From Bacillus sp. Marseille-Q1617 (GTDB lineage: Bacteria > Bacillota > Bacilli > Bacillales > Bacillaceae_B): a stretch of DNA of 64,000 nucleotides. The DNA is taken from the NCBI RefSeq assembly GCF_903645295.1, contig NZ_CAHJXM010000001.1, positions 248,001-312,000 of the forward strand, given 5' to 3'. Shown one piece after another: positions 21,443 through 30,086 of the stretch (position 1 is the stretch's first letter; every line of letters starts with the position of its first letter). The translations under genes were made by a program, and so were the position numbers. Under the pieces are notes generated by a model. The model saw only the letters and a program-made list of their open reading frames with translations, had not been told where the DNA came from and did no database searches.

Positions 21443-21543
21443 TTTTGCTCTCCTTTGGTGGACAAATTTGCGTCCAATTATCTATTCTGAATATTCTGTA
21501 AATAATATATAATAATAGTAAATGATTCCAGAGGGTGGATAGA

Positions 21544-21972
21544 ATGTCCTTAATTGAAGTGATCTTGTTGCCAATGTTGATGGGCGGTATCGGGGGCTTA
21601 GGACATATTTTGATTTTCAAAAATGGTCATTTCACCTTTCCAAGAAAGTTTATCGATGACCAAGGTGAGAAGCACTACCTATTTGGCTCAACAAAGGATA
21701 TTATCATAGGCGTTCTAGCAGGTTATCTCTCTGTACTTCCAGTCATTGACACGATCCCGATGTGGTATGCGATCTACATTAGTTTATTATCAGGAATCGG
21801 GGGAAGTTCCGTCATTACCAGAAAAATGGAGCAAAGTTTAGCTACCACGAAAGCATCCTATATCCAAGAGCTATCACAATATCAGCTCGAATTGACCTCT
21901 AAGGGAGGATCTTCAAATCACAATGAGGTGAAACCTGTTGGCAAAGTGGAAGAAAAAAAGAATCAAGGTTGA
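21544..21972 (+). CDS. Small membrane protein, DUF4257-like
   Basis: 142-residue protein with an N-terminal hydrophobic, Gly-rich segment (LMGGIGGLGHILIF), a polar stretch, then two further membrane segments (IIIGVLAGYLSVLPV and YAIYISLLSGIGGSS). A Gln/Lys-rich cytoplasmic tail follows. The glycine pattern resembles DUF4257-type Bacillus membrane proteins, stated from memory and uncertain. The ATG at 21544 follows GAGGGTGG; a GTG at 21535 overlaps that site. Its end overlaps the next small gene by 35 nt, so the two are translated from one message. Confidence 0.6.
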   Translation: MSLIEVILLPMLMGGIGGLGHILIFKNGHFTFPRKFIDDQGEKHYLFGSTKDIIIGVLAGYLSVLPVIDTIPMWYAIYISLLSGIGGSSVITRKMEQSLATTKASYIQELSQYQLELTSKGGSSNHNEVKPVGKVEEKKNQG

Positions 21973-22123
21973 ACTGCCGCCTGAAGATTATGAGAAAGCG
22001 AATCTCTATATGAAAAGGCTGAAGGAGGCAGACAGTGTGATCGAGCTGAACTACTACTATAAAAAAGTGGCACAGATAATAGAGAGTTCCAGACATTTTG
22101 AGGATGGTTCAATTGAAAAGTAA
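21938..22123 (+). CDS. Small 61-residue basic protein, paralogue of the 21290-21442 product
   Basis: A TTG start at 21938 with GAGGTG seven bases upstream gives a 61-residue protein. It has a basic N-terminus (KWKKKRIKVELPP) and a helical YMKRLKEAD...NYYYKKVAQIIE core shared with the divergent small gene at 21290-21442. It overlaps the membrane protein gene by 35 nt. A terminator follows at 22164. I know no family for it. Confidence 0.6.
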   Translation: MAKWKKKRIKVELPPEDYEKANLYMKRLKEADSVIELNYYYKKVAQIIESSRHFEDGSIEK

Positions 22124-22163
22124 TCCTATAATCATATACATTAACCAAATTGAAAAGGATTAA

Positions 22164-22189
22164 ACTGACTTTTGAGTCAGCTTTTTTTG
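22164..22189 (+). terminator. Terminator after the small-protein pair
   Basis: AACTGACTTTTGAGTCAG hairpin followed by TTTTTTT. Confidence 0.75.
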
Positions 22190-22279
22190 TGAGAGTCTGT
22201 TTTTCGTTTTTCTGTATAGAACGTCAATTCTATAAGGACAGTTGGTTACAACACCCTATTCCCCACTGGATCTTCCTTT

Positions 22280-22308
22280 GAATAGCCCTATGGCTATTCC
22301 TTTTTTTT
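22280..22308 (+). terminator. Second, orphan terminator-like hairpin
   Basis: GAATAGCC-CTAT-GGCTATTC perfect 8 bp stem followed by TTCC and eight T. The rest of 22190-22502 holds no gene and presumably contains the promoter of the next gene. Confidence 0.65.
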
Positions 22309-22502
22309 CATGGACGTCGGTCTTAAATTGAAGCTGCTTTCTTATATTATATTCCTACAGGCATAATCGTACAATTGAAATTTATGAATCAGCAGGAAGA
22401 GATATTACTTGTGGAATCAGGTGGACATGAATAAGATATAGAGAGAAAATGAGAAATAGGTAAGTACAATTTTTATAGAGAAGCAGCCTAGGAGGAGTAA
22501 AA

Positions 22503-23069
22503 ATGACCTTGCAAGATTGGTTCAATAAAGGAAAGTCATCAAGTGAATATTTAGAATATATGAAAACGCATAAAGAAAATACATTGTCTATCTTAAATAA
22601 TTTTAGAATTCCCCAAGAAGATAAAGAGGTGCTCTCGAAGCTTGCCGAAAGATCTTTACGAGTGATTGTACTCACAGAAGATTGGTGCGGTGATGCGATG
22701 CTGAATATTCCGATTCTGCTTAAGGTCGCTGAAGAAGCTGATATGGAAGTGAAAATGATTCTTCGTGATCAGAATTTGGAACTGATGGATCAATACCTCA
22801 CAAATGGCATATCAAGAGCGATCCCGATTTTTATCTTCATTGATGAGAATGGTGAAGAGAAGACAGTGTGGGGGCCGAGAGCACCCATGGTGAAAAAAAT
22901 CGTCGATGATGAAAGAGCGAAATTGCCACCGAAGGATCATGAGCAATTTCCGGAAAGGCAAAAAGAAATGATTGAACGCTTGACATCGCAATATATCAGG
23001 GATAAAAACATTTGGGATGAAGTGTATGAAAGCCTTAAGACCACCCTGGTACAGAAAGTGTTGATGTAA
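22503..23069 (+). CDS. Thioredoxin-like family protein
   Basis: 188-residue cytosolic protein with a thioredoxin fold signature. After a ~55-residue helical N-terminus comes LRVIVLTEDWCGDAM, where the usual CxxC is replaced by a single Cys followed by GDA, and then the cis-proline region AIPIFIFIDENG. The lack of a second cysteine argues against a classical disulfide reductase; members of this Bacillus group are of unknown role. The start follows AGGAGGAG. Monocistronic, with a terminator at 23081-23119. Confidence 0.75.
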   Translation: MTLQDWFNKGKSSSEYLEYMKTHKENTLSILNNFRIPQEDKEVLSKLAERSLRVIVLTEDWCGDAMLNIPILLKVAEEADMEVKMILRDQNLELMDQYLTNGISRAIPIFIFIDENGEEKTVWGPRAPMVKKIVDDERAKLPPKDHEQFPERQKEMIERLTSQYIRDKNIWDEVYESLKTTLVQKVLM

Positions 23070-23080
23070 AGGGAAGACAC

Positions 23081-23119
23081 AAAAGCTGAGGAGAACCTGT
23101 TCTCCCGGCTTTTTTTTCT
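23081..23119 (+). terminator. Terminator of the thioredoxin-like gene
   Basis: AAAAGCTGAGGAGAA-CCTG-TTCTCCCGGCTTTTTTTT. Confidence 0.85.
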
Positions 23120-23305
23120 GAGAGGATTTCCGTACGATTCTATTCCAAGCAGTGAAGCAGGACAAACTATTTAGGGTTGTATTGAACAGGGGTATTGCCA
23201 TTCTGATAGGTATGGTATAAAGTGCCCTCGTGATTGGAACTTTTTCCCGGTTCACGAAAGACGTAATTCACGGTACTATGGTATAGGATGAGGAGTTGAA
23301 GCATC

Positions 23306-23686
23306 ATGATTCACCAAAAAACAAATACGATTGTCATTGAATCACTGGATAAATTTCCCCATAAAATTCACATTAAATTGGGAGACATCCTTCGTGAAAG
23401 AGGATTGACACAAGGTGATTTACATCGCATGACAGGTTTACGGGTAGCGACGATCAATGAATTAGTGAATTTCAAGAAAAAATCATTAACTGTTGCTCAC
23501 CTTGTTTCTATAATGATCGCCCTTCGAATCACTGATATTCGTGATCTTATTGAAATTGAATTCGATGAAGAGGTACAAGCCTACTTCAAAGAAGAAAACG
23601 AGCGAATGAAAAATGGTTTCACTCCAGACCTGACGAAAACAGCAGAGACAAACGTAAAGCGCATCGCAGCTGGAGTCAAAAACTAA
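23306..23686 (+). CDS. XRE-type helix-turn-helix regulator
   Basis: 126-residue DNA-binding protein. The HTH lies at about residues 24-70: LGDILRERGLTQGDLHRMTGL, then the recognition helix region RVATINELVNFKKKSL and a third helix. This spacing is typical of short Cro/C1 regulators of the YozG/HTH_26 kind. A ~55-residue acidic then basic C-terminal extension (EEVQAYFKEENERMK...) is unusual and may mediate oligomerisation. The start follows AGGAG. No obvious target operator; it stands alone with a terminator at 23703. Confidence 0.75.
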   Translation: MIHQKTNTIVIESLDKFPHKIHIKLGDILRERGLTQGDLHRMTGLRVATINELVNFKKKSLTVAHLVSIMIALRITDIRDLIEIEFDEEVQAYFKEENERMKNGFTPDLTKTAETNVKRIAAGVKN

Positions 23687-23702
23687 ATCACCGACATAAT
23701 TC

Positions 23703-23730
23703 AAGGCCATCTCTGATAGGCCTTTTTTTC
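23703..23730 (+). terminator. Terminator of the XRE regulator gene
   Basis: AAGGCC...GGCCTTTTTTT hairpin. Confidence 0.75.
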
Positions 23731-23774
23731 TTGCCCTTATCCTGATTGGTGAAAGGAAGTCCCTTTATCTCGCT

Positions 23775-23812
23775 AAAGGCCCGTCCCTCACTGCGCTAAA
23801 GCGATTGTGAAG
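23775..23812 (+). repeat. Partial copy of the GCCCGTCCCTC palindrome
   Basis: AAAGGCCCGTCCCTCACTG with a decayed right arm (GCTAAAGCGATTGTGA). Preceded by CTCGCTA, as in the right half of the 53852 copy. The surrounding 23731-23982 region contains no gene. Confidence 0.7.
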
Positions 23813-23982
23813 ATGACATGAAAACGTAACGTGTTTTGGAAGGGATTTGGTTTATGATAGGAGTAGAAGTATGAAAGGCAGTATACCGTTATTTTCTTGG
23901 GAAGTATCGGTTGAATTGGTTGAATCTATACTTTTACAGGATTATCATAATATACATAGCTTGGAATAGAAAGAGTGATAGG

Positions 23983-24780
23983 ATGAACGCTGTAGAAAAG
24001 TACGTAAACTACTTGAACATGGAAATCGAGCAGCCTACAATAAATTATTTACAACGATTGATTCAACAGCATCTTATTCGGATTCCATATGAAACCTTCA
24101 GTAAATTTTATTATTTTTCTAAAGGGGGCTCCTATGTCCCTTCGCTTGAGGACTTTACAGAACATTTATATTCAAAGGGCTGGGGAGGAACATGCTTCAC
24201 CCTGAATATCAATTTCGGAAGGCTCTTAAAAGAATTGGGCTTCGATTGCCAGTTTGTGAGGGTGAAGCCGGGGCACCTCGGCCTCATGATTACAATCGAT
24301 GGCAAAAAGCTGTACGTAGACGTCGGATATGGCTCGCCCATTATGAAACCGGTTGAACTGGAATCAAGGCATAAACACCTTCTGCACGGATTCGGGGAAG
24401 AGATCATCTTCACCCAGCGTGATCAGTTTGAGTTCGAGGTGGACCGCCGTTCTAACGGAAAATCCTTCGTGAAGAAACTGATTGAGTGGGTGCCGCTTGA
24501 GGAAGAGGATTTAATAAAGGATATCGAAGCATCCTACCAGGACACAGATGATAATATTACGATGAGACGCATCACGGCCGTCCGTTTTCAGGGTAATCAA
24601 TGCTATTTTCTCCGCAACCATACGCTGAAGGTCATGACGTACCGCAACATCCGTGAATATCAAATGAGGGACCTTGAAAAGTGGAGAGAAATAATCCAGG
24701 AAGTGTATCATTTCGACGACAGTTCCCTTCATGACTCCCTGCAATTCCTAGAACATCGCAATATAAAACTGTTTTCATAA
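23983..24780 (+). CDS. Arylamine N-acetyltransferase family protein
   Basis: Acetyl-CoA dependent N-acetyltransferase (PF00797). The catalytic triad is visible: Cys71 in GGTCFTLN, His98 in KPGHLGLM and Asp113 in YVDVGYG, with the usual 15-residue His-Asp spacing. An RIPYETFSKF motif near the N-terminus also fits the family. The 265 residues are normal. The ATG at 23983 is preferred over an upstream in-frame start at 23911, which adds a family-foreign hydrophobic leader. The natural substrate is unknown; such enzymes act on aromatic amines and hydrazines. Monocistronic. Confidence 0.88.
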   Translation: MNAVEKYVNYLNMEIEQPTINYLQRLIQQHLIRIPYETFSKFYYFSKGGSYVPSLEDFTEHLYSKGWGGTCFTLNINFGRLLKELGFDCQFVRVKPGHLGLMITIDGKKLYVDVGYGSPIMKPVELESRHKHLLHGFGEEIIFTQRDQFEFEVDRRSNGKSFVKKLIEWVPLEEEDLIKDIEASYQDTDDNITMRRITAVRFQGNQCYFLRNHTLKVMTYRNIREYQMRDLEKWREIIQEVYHFDDSSLHDSLQFLEHRNIKLFS

Positions 24781-24819
24781 GCCACCTTGAATGACCCGTT
24801 CATTCCCGGTGGCTTTTTT
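24781..24819 (+). terminator. Terminator of the N-acetyltransferase gene
   Basis: GCCACCTTGAATG-ACCCGTT-CATTCCCGGTGGC stem followed by TTTTTT. Confidence 0.85.
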
Positions 24820-24863
24820 GTGGTTCCGTTAAGCACAATTACACTTCTTAAGGACTACTCTAA

Positions 24864-25319
24864 TCACGGTTTAAGAATCATAAAAATAAAGAGAAGGACT
24901 CCCAATGAGGAGGCAAGATAGAATCGACGATAAATGCTTACAAGAGCAGTTTGGATCTCTTCAGGAGGGGCACCTGTGAGTTCGAGATTTTCCGGGCGGC
25001 CGAGCCATTCATTCACTTTTTTCGTTGGAGGAGTGATAAAGCCTATGACGATGATTTGAATGAGAATATAGAGAATCAGAGAGCCCAGCAGCCAAATCTG
25101 GGTGAATGAGCCGTAATCTCCCAAGAGAACAAGGGCAATTCCGGTCAAGACGGCTATACTTCCGCCAATTTTGGGGAAGAATTCTAATAACTTGTTGTAT
25201 TTCATCGCGACGCGCAATTCATCCACATTCTTATCTGGTCTCGTCAATAGGTGCGCGAAGAACGTGGGACCAACACCGATAATGGCAGAAAGCACATGAA
25301 TCAGAATCAATACCTTCAT
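24864..25319 (-). CDS. DUF2269 family membrane protein
   Basis: 151 residues with four hydrophobic segments. The opening LILIHVLSAIIGVGPTFFAHL is characteristic of DUF2269 proteins, and a conserved His in the first helix is seen. Function unknown. It starts after GGAGGTCATTT and is transcribed alone. The 25320-25715 gap up to dgkB contains a possible promoter (TTAGAT...TATGAT around 25510-25537) and a long leader with an AGATGC...GCATCT hairpin. Confidence 0.8.
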   Translation of the reverse strand: MKVLILIHVLSAIIGVGPTFFAHLLTRPDKNVDELRVAMKYNKLLEFFPKIGGSIAVLTGIALVLLGDYGSFTQIWLLGSLILYILIQIIVIGFITPPTKKVNEWLGRPENLELTGAPPEEIQTALVSIYRRFYLASSLGVLLFIFMILKP

Positions 25320-25715
25320 AAATGACCTCCATCACAGTATTTTGCAATCTCTTAATAGTACGATAGTTGGAGTTCTTTTATGAAAAGGTTTTTCTTTTGT
25401 TTATGCCCGGAGGAGACCTAAATCGAAGGGTTGAATAGAAGCAATCCTGATTAATTGCTAAAATACTCTTAAAAAGTCATAAAACCTTCTTTAATTTCCT
25501 AAATTTTTATTAGATTTTTTTCCGGAAAAGAGTTATGATATTGAGCGGTAGATGCTTAGGTGTGAATGAAGGCATCTATTTGTCATTTTATAAAAGCAGG
25601 ACGCCTCGAAGTGTTATTGCAAGTGAAGGCTTATTTTAATATGATGTTAAAAGATGGAATTTGAATGTAATCTCCGAGATCAGGTAACTTAACTTAAAGA
25701 TTAGGATGATGGTGT

Positions 25716-26630
25716 ATGAAACGCGCAAGAATTATATACAATCCTACTTCAGGCCGGGAGCTTTTCAAAAAGCATCTTGCCGAGGTATTAATTAAATTGG
25801 AACAGGCAGGTTACGAAACCTCTGTTCACGCTACAATCTGTGAAGGCGATGCGACGGAAGCCGCCCGGATTGCTGTTGAACGTAAGTATGATATCGTCGT
25901 CGCTGCAGGCGGGGACGGAACTTTGAATGAAGTGGTAAATGGTTTAGCGGAACAGGACTACCGTCCGAAGCTTGGAATCGTACCGATGGGAACGACCAAT
26001 GACTTCGCGAGAGCCCTCCATATTCCGAGAGATATCGGACAGGCAATCGACGTCATCACAAAGGGTGAATCCATCCCTGTGGATATCGGGCGCATGAACG
26101 AACGATACTTCATCAATATTGCAGGCGGCGGGCGAATCACAGAGCTGACATACGAGGTTCCAAGTAAACTCAAGACCATGATGGGACAGCTTGCTTATTA
26201 TTTAAAAGGCATCGAAATGCTGCCATCCATCAAACCGACAGATGTAACGATCGAGTATGACGGAAAGCTCTTTGAAGGAGAAGCGATGTTATTCTTGATC
26301 GGACTGACCAATTCGGTCGGCGGCTTTGAGAAGCTCGCACCGGATGCGTCCATCAACGACGGCTTGTTCTCTCTGTTGATCCTGAAGAAAACAAATCTCG
26401 CTGAATTTATCCGCATCGCTACACTTGCCGTCCGGGGTGAGCACGTGAAAGACCCGAACGTCATCTATACCCAAGCGAACCGCATCAAAATTCAAGCCAA
26501 AGAAAAAGTGCAGCTGAACGTGGACGGCGAACTCGGAGGGGTACTGCCTGCCGAATTCGAAAACTTATACCGCCACCTTGACGTATTTGTCCCGCTGGAT
26601 AAAATTCGTCCAGAAGATAAGGCGCTTTGA
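25716..26630 (+). CDS. dgkB: Diacylglycerol kinase
   Basis: Soluble lipid kinase that returns diacylglycerol, a by-product of lipoteichoic acid synthesis, to phosphatidic acid. The opening IIYNPTSGRE, the nucleotide-binding AAGGDGTLNEVVNG near residue 65 and GIVPMGTTNDFARAL are diagnostic of the DagK/YegS family. The 304 residues match DgkB. Its ribosome site is weak (GGATGATGGTG). In B. subtilis dgkB and rlmCD also lie close together downstream of gatCAB, and here the same order is kept with insertions. Confidence 0.95.
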   Translation: MKRARIIYNPTSGRELFKKHLAEVLIKLEQAGYETSVHATICEGDATEAARIAVERKYDIVVAAGGDGTLNEVVNGLAEQDYRPKLGIVPMGTTNDFARALHIPRDIGQAIDVITKGESIPVDIGRMNERYFINIAGGGRITELTYEVPSKLKTMMGQLAYYLKGIEMLPSIKPTDVTIEYDGKLFEGEAMLFLIGLTNSVGGFEKLAPDASINDGLFSLLILKKTNLAEFIRIATLAVRGEHVKDPNVIYTQANRIKIQAKEKVQLNVDGELGGVLPAEFENLYRHLDVFVPLDKIRPEDKAL

Positions 26631-26635
26631 TTTGA

Positions 26636-26670
26636 AAAGGAATGCCCATTATGGTGGCATTCCTTTTTTT
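26636..26670 (+). terminator. dgkB terminator
   Basis: AAAGGAATGCCC-ATTATG-GTGGCATTCCTTTTTTT. Confidence 0.85.
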
Positions 26671-26710
26671 GTGGTGTGTGATCTCCTGTTTGCATATAGT
26701 TGTAATTTTT

Positions 26711-26770
26711 TTAGTGAATGATGGAATTATTTTTAAAACTCGAAGATTATCATCATTAACGAAAGAATCA
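26711..26770. repeat. Short copy of the AAGATT-core intergenic repeat
   Basis: 40 nt (26711-26750) match the start of the array at 38351 at about 32 positions, including ATGGAATTA and AAAACTC.AAGATT. One more degenerate unit follows. A GC-rich GGGGCCGGC lies just downstream at 26803. It sits between the convergent dgkB and the minus-strand membrane protein gene. Confidence 0.6.
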
Positions 26771-26825
26771 TGTTTAAAAACAACCGTCAAATAACCTCTG
26801 CAGGGGCCGGCGTGGTGAAATCACA

Positions 26826-26864
26826 TAAAAATGGCCACCCGATACACATCCGGGAGGCCATTTT
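26826..26864 (-). terminator. Terminator of the small membrane protein gene (minus strand)
   Basis: AAAATGGCCACCCG and CGGGAGGCCATTTT form the stem; the T-run appears on the minus strand. Confidence 0.75.
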
Positions 26865-26876
26865 CAACAACAATAT

Positions 26877-27227
26877 CTAACGAACCAATAAGAAAATTAA
26901 AAATACCAGCGGGAACCCCATCAGAAAGCCCCATCCAATCTGCTGTTTATGACGGAAAGGCACCTTTCTGACGATGAATGAAAGAATATGGGCAATGATG
27001 ACGAAGACAAATGCCCATATCAGCTGACCGACGACAAATACAAATAAATAAGACAAGATTGATTGTTTGTTCAGTACAAGTGAAAGCCCGAATCCAAAGG
27101 TCAGGATTAAAAATGTGAGTCCCATCAGGATATAAGGGAGCCACCAGCGGCGTGATTTTAACGTAAAAAGCACACCAAGGAACACATTCCCAACCAGGAT
27201 CAGGTTTACTAAGATGTCTGGATTCAT
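26877..27227 (-). CDS. Small four-helix membrane protein, unknown
   Basis: 116 residues with four predicted membrane segments and short loops, including an SRRWWLP loop and a basic VRKVPFRHKQQ loop. I do not recognise the family. The start at 27227 follows AGAAGGTAG and the gene has its own terminator. No neighbour suggests a role. Confidence 0.65.
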   Translation of the reverse strand: MNPDILVNLILVGNVFLGVLFTLKSRRWWLPYILMGLTFLILTFGFGLSLVLNKQSILSYLFVFVVGQLIWAFVFVIIAHILSFIVRKVPFRHKQQIGWGFLMGFPLVFLIFLLVR

Positions 27228-27520
27228 ATGATCTACCTTCTTTTACATGTTCTTTTTTAAGTCATAATTTTAAGAAAGAATGATATACAGCATTCCCTTT
27301 TTCCTTCTGAATGAATCTTGAAACGAGGTAAGTTTTGACAGGTTGCTCAGCTTGTCTTTCTTAAAATATCTTTCTATACTAGCAACTCCCTCCGATTCTT
27401 TTCAAGTGATAACATAGAGCTTCCAGAAATAGTTATGACCGATTGTTTCCCTGAGTCCTCCGTTGTGTTAAAGTGGGGAAAAGCATGTCGGAAGCAAAAG
27501 CCAGGGGAGGAGTGGATTTC

Positions 27521-27826
27521 ATGTATATCGTACATTCAACATTCGTCGTTCCGGACGATAAGGCGGAAGAAGTCATATCAATCTATCATTCGCGTTCAGG
27601 GCTCGTGGACGAAGCAAAAGGATTTCAACGATTCCTGCTGCTTCAAAATGAAAAGAAGCCCGGCGAAATCACCGTGCATATGGAGTGGGATACGAAGGAG
27701 CATTTCATGACGTGGATACAAAGTGAGGACTACAAGCGCATTCATGAGCTTGAGAAAAAGTATCCTGATCAGGAACTCGCATCGATCATCCCTTCGATTG
27801 ATAAGTATAAGGTGGTGGCTTATTGA
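27521..27826 (+). CDS. HmoA-like antibiotic biosynthesis monooxygenase (ABM) domain protein
   Basis: 101-residue ferredoxin-like ABM-fold protein. It opens YIVHSTFVVPDDKAEE and carries GFQRFLLLQN and HMEWDTKEHFMTWIQSEDYK, the pattern of Bacillus HmoA/HmoB-type haem-degrading monooxygenases, which are soluble and release iron from haem. The activity is inferred from the family. The ATG at 27521 is seven bases after GGAGGAG; upstream in-frame starts at 27473 and 27485 would bury that site. The stop overlaps the start of the next gene (TGATG), so the two are coupled. Confidence 0.8.
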   Translation: MYIVHSTFVVPDDKAEEVISIYHSRSGLVDEAKGFQRFLLLQNEKKPGEITVHMEWDTKEHFMTWIQSEDYKRIHELEKKYPDQELASIIPSIDKYKVVAY

Positions 27827-28197
27827 TGGAGATTAAGTATAAGGCCGTGATTGACAGCGCGGTTATGAAATTGTATGAACGCTATCCTGAACTGGAAGAG
27901 AGATTCGGGGAAATCGGTAAACAGAAATGTTACGAGGATAATGTCCACCATTTTAATTACCTCAATACAACGGCCGCAGCAGGGGATGAAAAGGTCTTTA
28001 TCGACTATGCATTGTGGCTGAACAATGTATTGATCAGCAGGGGCATGAAATCCGATCACCTGATCGATAACTTCCAGTGCATAGTAGAAGCGCTTGAAGT
28101 GAGTGACATCGAGGAAGCCGGTCGTTATCAGGGTTATCTGAATGCCGGGATCACGGCCATCCGCGAAAATGATTTGGCGGAGCAGCTAAGATCATAG
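27826..28197 (+). CDS. Unknown protein coupled to the HmoA-like gene
   Basis: 123-residue acidic, probably helical protein with no membrane segment. Distinctive stretches are LYERYPELEERFGEIGKQKC, DNVHHFNYL and FIDYALWLNNVLISRGM. The paired histidines and the location directly behind an HmoA-like gene make haem or metal binding possible, but that is a guess. The ATG at 27826 shares one base with the previous stop, and AAGGTGGTGG precedes it, implying translational coupling. A hairpin terminator follows. Confidence 0.7.
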   Translation: MEIKYKAVIDSAVMKLYERYPELEERFGEIGKQKCYEDNVHHFNYLNTTAAAGDEKVFIDYALWLNNVLISRGMKSDHLIDNFQCIVEALEVSDIEEAGRYQGYLNAGITAIRENDLAEQLRS

Positions 28198-28209
28198 AAT
28201 ATGTGAAAG

Positions 28210-28246
28210 AACATCGGAGACGGAATGTGTTCGGTGTTTTCTTTTT
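28210..28246 (+). terminator. Terminator of the HmoA-like gene pair
   Basis: ACATCGGA...TTCGGTGT stem with G-U pairs followed by TTTCTTTTT. Confidence 0.6.
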
Positions 28247-28278
28247 GAATAAAAAACAAGTTTGTCATGTTACCTTGA

Positions 28279-28398
28279 TTTGTCCAGCTCCGGCGGCTAG
28301 AGGCTCGAGGTCATAAGCTAAATGGTCCAAGAAGGCAAAAAGCGCCTGTCCCATTCATCTTATGCTTGTCGCCTCTTGGCGAGCCGCCTCCGCTTTTC
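28279..28398. repeat. Bacillaceae intergenic palindromic element
   Basis: About 120 bp with ends TTGTCCAGCTCCGGCGGCT and GAGCCGCCTCCGCTTTTC and internal CATAAGC / CTTATG arms, folding into one long imperfect hairpin. This kind of element, with TGTCCAGCTCC...CCGCTTTTC ends, is familiar from intergenic regions of many Bacillus and Geobacillus genomes. Its function is not established. It lies directly before the rlmCD promoter region. Confidence 0.7.
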
Positions 28399-28457
28399 TA
28401 TCCCGATATGGTACAATCAGTAGAGTCTTAACTAGGAAGCAGAAAAGGAAGATCACA

Positions 28458-29831
28458 ATGAGTAAAAAAGCACCTGTTCAAAAGAATGATTATATAGATG
28501 GCGCCTACTTCGAAGATTTGACGCATGATGGGAACGGCGTGACGAAGGTGGACGGCTACCCTTTATTCGTCCCCAATGCTCTGCCCGGGGAAGAAGGGAA
28601 TGTAAAAGTCGTAAAACCGAGTAAGGGCTACGGTTTTGGCCGCCTGATGGAGCGGACGAAGGAAAGTCCGTACCGTCAGGAACCGCCTTGCCCGATATAC
28701 AAGGAATGCGGCGGCTGCCAGATTCAGCATATGACCTACGAAGGCCAGCTGCAGGCAAAAGAAAAGAATGTCCGCGATGTGATGCAGCGGATTGGAAAGC
28801 TTCATGACGTAAAAATCCATGAAGTCCTCGGGATGGAAGAGCCATGGCGCTACCGGAATAAAGCACAGGTACCGGTCGGGGAAAAAGACGGACGGTTTGT
28901 GGCAGGCTTCTATCAGAAGCGAAGCCATGAGATCATCGATATGGACAAATGCATCATTCAATATGAAAAAAATGATGAAGTGATCCAGCATGTGAAGAAC
29001 ATCTGCCAGAACCTTGGCATCCGTCCGTATGATGAAAAGAAACACAAAGGGACGCTCCGCCATATCATGACCCGCACGGCTTATACGACAGGTGAGGTCA
29101 TGGTTGTCCTGGTGACGAGAACGAACGAGCTTCCTCATAAGAATAAAATTGTTGAAGAACTCGTCGAGAACATTGATGGATTGAAGTCCATCGTTCATAA
29201 TGTGAACGGTAAAAAAACGAATGTAATCATGGGTGACACCACACATGTCCTATGGGGCGAAGAAGTCATCCACGATATGATCGGTGACGTGAAGTTTGCG
29301 ATTTCCGCACGCTCCTTCTATCAGGTGAACCCTGAACAGACGAAGGTTTTGTATGAAAAGGCGCTTGAGTACGCTGATTTGGGAGGAGAAGAAACGGTCA
29401 TCGATGCCTACTGCGGAATCGGTACCATCTCCCTTTTCCTTGCCCAGAAAGCCAGGAAAGTGTACGGTGTGGAAATCGTCCCGCAGGCGATTGCGGATGC
29501 CAGGCAGAATGCCGCACTGAACAATATGACCAACGTTGAATTCAAAGCAGGTCCCGCCGAAGTCGTCATTCCCGAATGGTACGAAGAAGGGATCAGCGCG
29601 GATGTACTCGTCGTCGATCCGCCGAGGAAAGGCTGTGATGAAGCGCTTCTCAACACGATCCTCGCCATGAAGCCTAAAAAGGTCGTATATGTTTCCTGTA
29701 ACCCTGCCACACTGGCGCGCGATCTGCGCATCCTCGAAGACGGCGGTTATAAAACAACGGAAATCCAGCCGGTCGACATGTTCCCGCAGACGATGCACTG
29801 TGAGGCAGTCGCGAAAATCGAGCTTGTATAA
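28458..29831 (+). CDS. rlmCD: 23S rRNA (uracil-C5)-methyltransferase
   Basis: SAM-dependent RNA methyltransferase of the TrmA/RumA family that makes 5-methyluridine in 23S rRNA; the Bacillus enzyme modifies two positions. An N-terminal TRAM domain ([22 protein letters not shown]) is followed by the iron-sulfur cysteines in [15 protein letters not shown], the SAM motif [14 protein letters not shown], the DPPRKGCD motif and the nucleophile Cys414 in [11 protein letters not shown]. The ATG at 28458 follows AAAAGGAAG; an in-frame upstream start at 28362 lies inside the palindromic element and is rejected. 457 residues. Confidence 0.94.
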   Translation: MSKKAPVQKNDYIDGAYFEDLTHDGNGVTKVDGYPLFVPNALPGEEGNVKVVKPSKGYGFGRLMERTKESPYRQEPPCPIYKECGGCQIQHMTYEGQLQAKEKNVRDVMQRIGKLHDVKIHEVLGMEEPWRYRNKAQVPVGEKDGRFVAGFYQKRSHEIIDMDKCIIQYEKNDEVIQHVKNICQNLGIRPYDEKKHKGTLRHIMTRTAYTTGEVMVVLVTRTNELPHKNKIVEELVENIDGLKSIVHNVNGKKTNVIMGDTTHVLWGEEVIHDMIGDVKFAISARSFYQVNPEQTKVLYEKALEYADLGGEETVIDAYCGIGTISLFLAQKARKVYGVEIVPQAIADARQNAALNNMTNVEFKAGPAEVVIPEWYEEGISADVLVVDPPRKGCDEALLNTILAMKPKKVVYVSCNPATLARDLRILEDGGYKTTEIQPVDMFPQTMHCEAVAKIELV

Positions 29832-29855
29832 ATAATCATAGTCGAGGCGAAATAC

Positions 29856-30086
29856 ATGTATCTCACAATTGCAGAAACGGCAGAGTATCTATCCCTGCCC
29901 GAATCCTATATCGAAGTTTTGGTGAATGAGAAAAAAATAAGAGCGGTCCATGACGGTGAACAATATTTGATCTATCGTGAACAATTCAACCAGCACCTCG
30001 AACAGATGGAAAAGGCAAAGAAACAGCTGGCCGAATACCTCAGCGAGCCGATTCCGGAAGATCCTGATGTGAAGGATGAGGATTGA
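29856..30086 (+). CDS. Excisionase-family (HTH_17) DNA-binding protein
   Basis: 76-residue protein with a winged MerR/excisionase helix-turn-helix: MYLTIAETAEYLSLPESYIEVLVNEKKIRAV, then the wing HDGEQYLIYREQF. A short acidic helical tail (EDPDVKDED) follows. No phage or transposon genes lie nearby, so it is more likely a small chromosomal regulator than a true excisionase. It starts 24 bp after rlmCD and probably shares its transcript. Confidence 0.75.
   Translation: MYLTIAETAEYLSLPESYIEVLVNEKKIRAVHDGEQYLIYREQFNQHLEQMEKAKKQLAEYLSEPIPEDPDVKDED

Noticed and set aside
26401..26470. parS-like CACGTGAAAG inside dgkB
   Set aside because: Only the CACGTGAAA core matches; the outer positions of the consensus are lost.
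28362..28457. N-terminal extension of rlmCD
   Set aside because: It lies inside the palindromic element; the ATG at 28458 has the ribosome site and the TRAM domain begins there.
29856..30086. Phage excisionase implying a nearby integrated element
   Set aside because: No integrase, attachment repeats or phage genes nearby; the HTH_17 fold is also common in chromosomal regulators.
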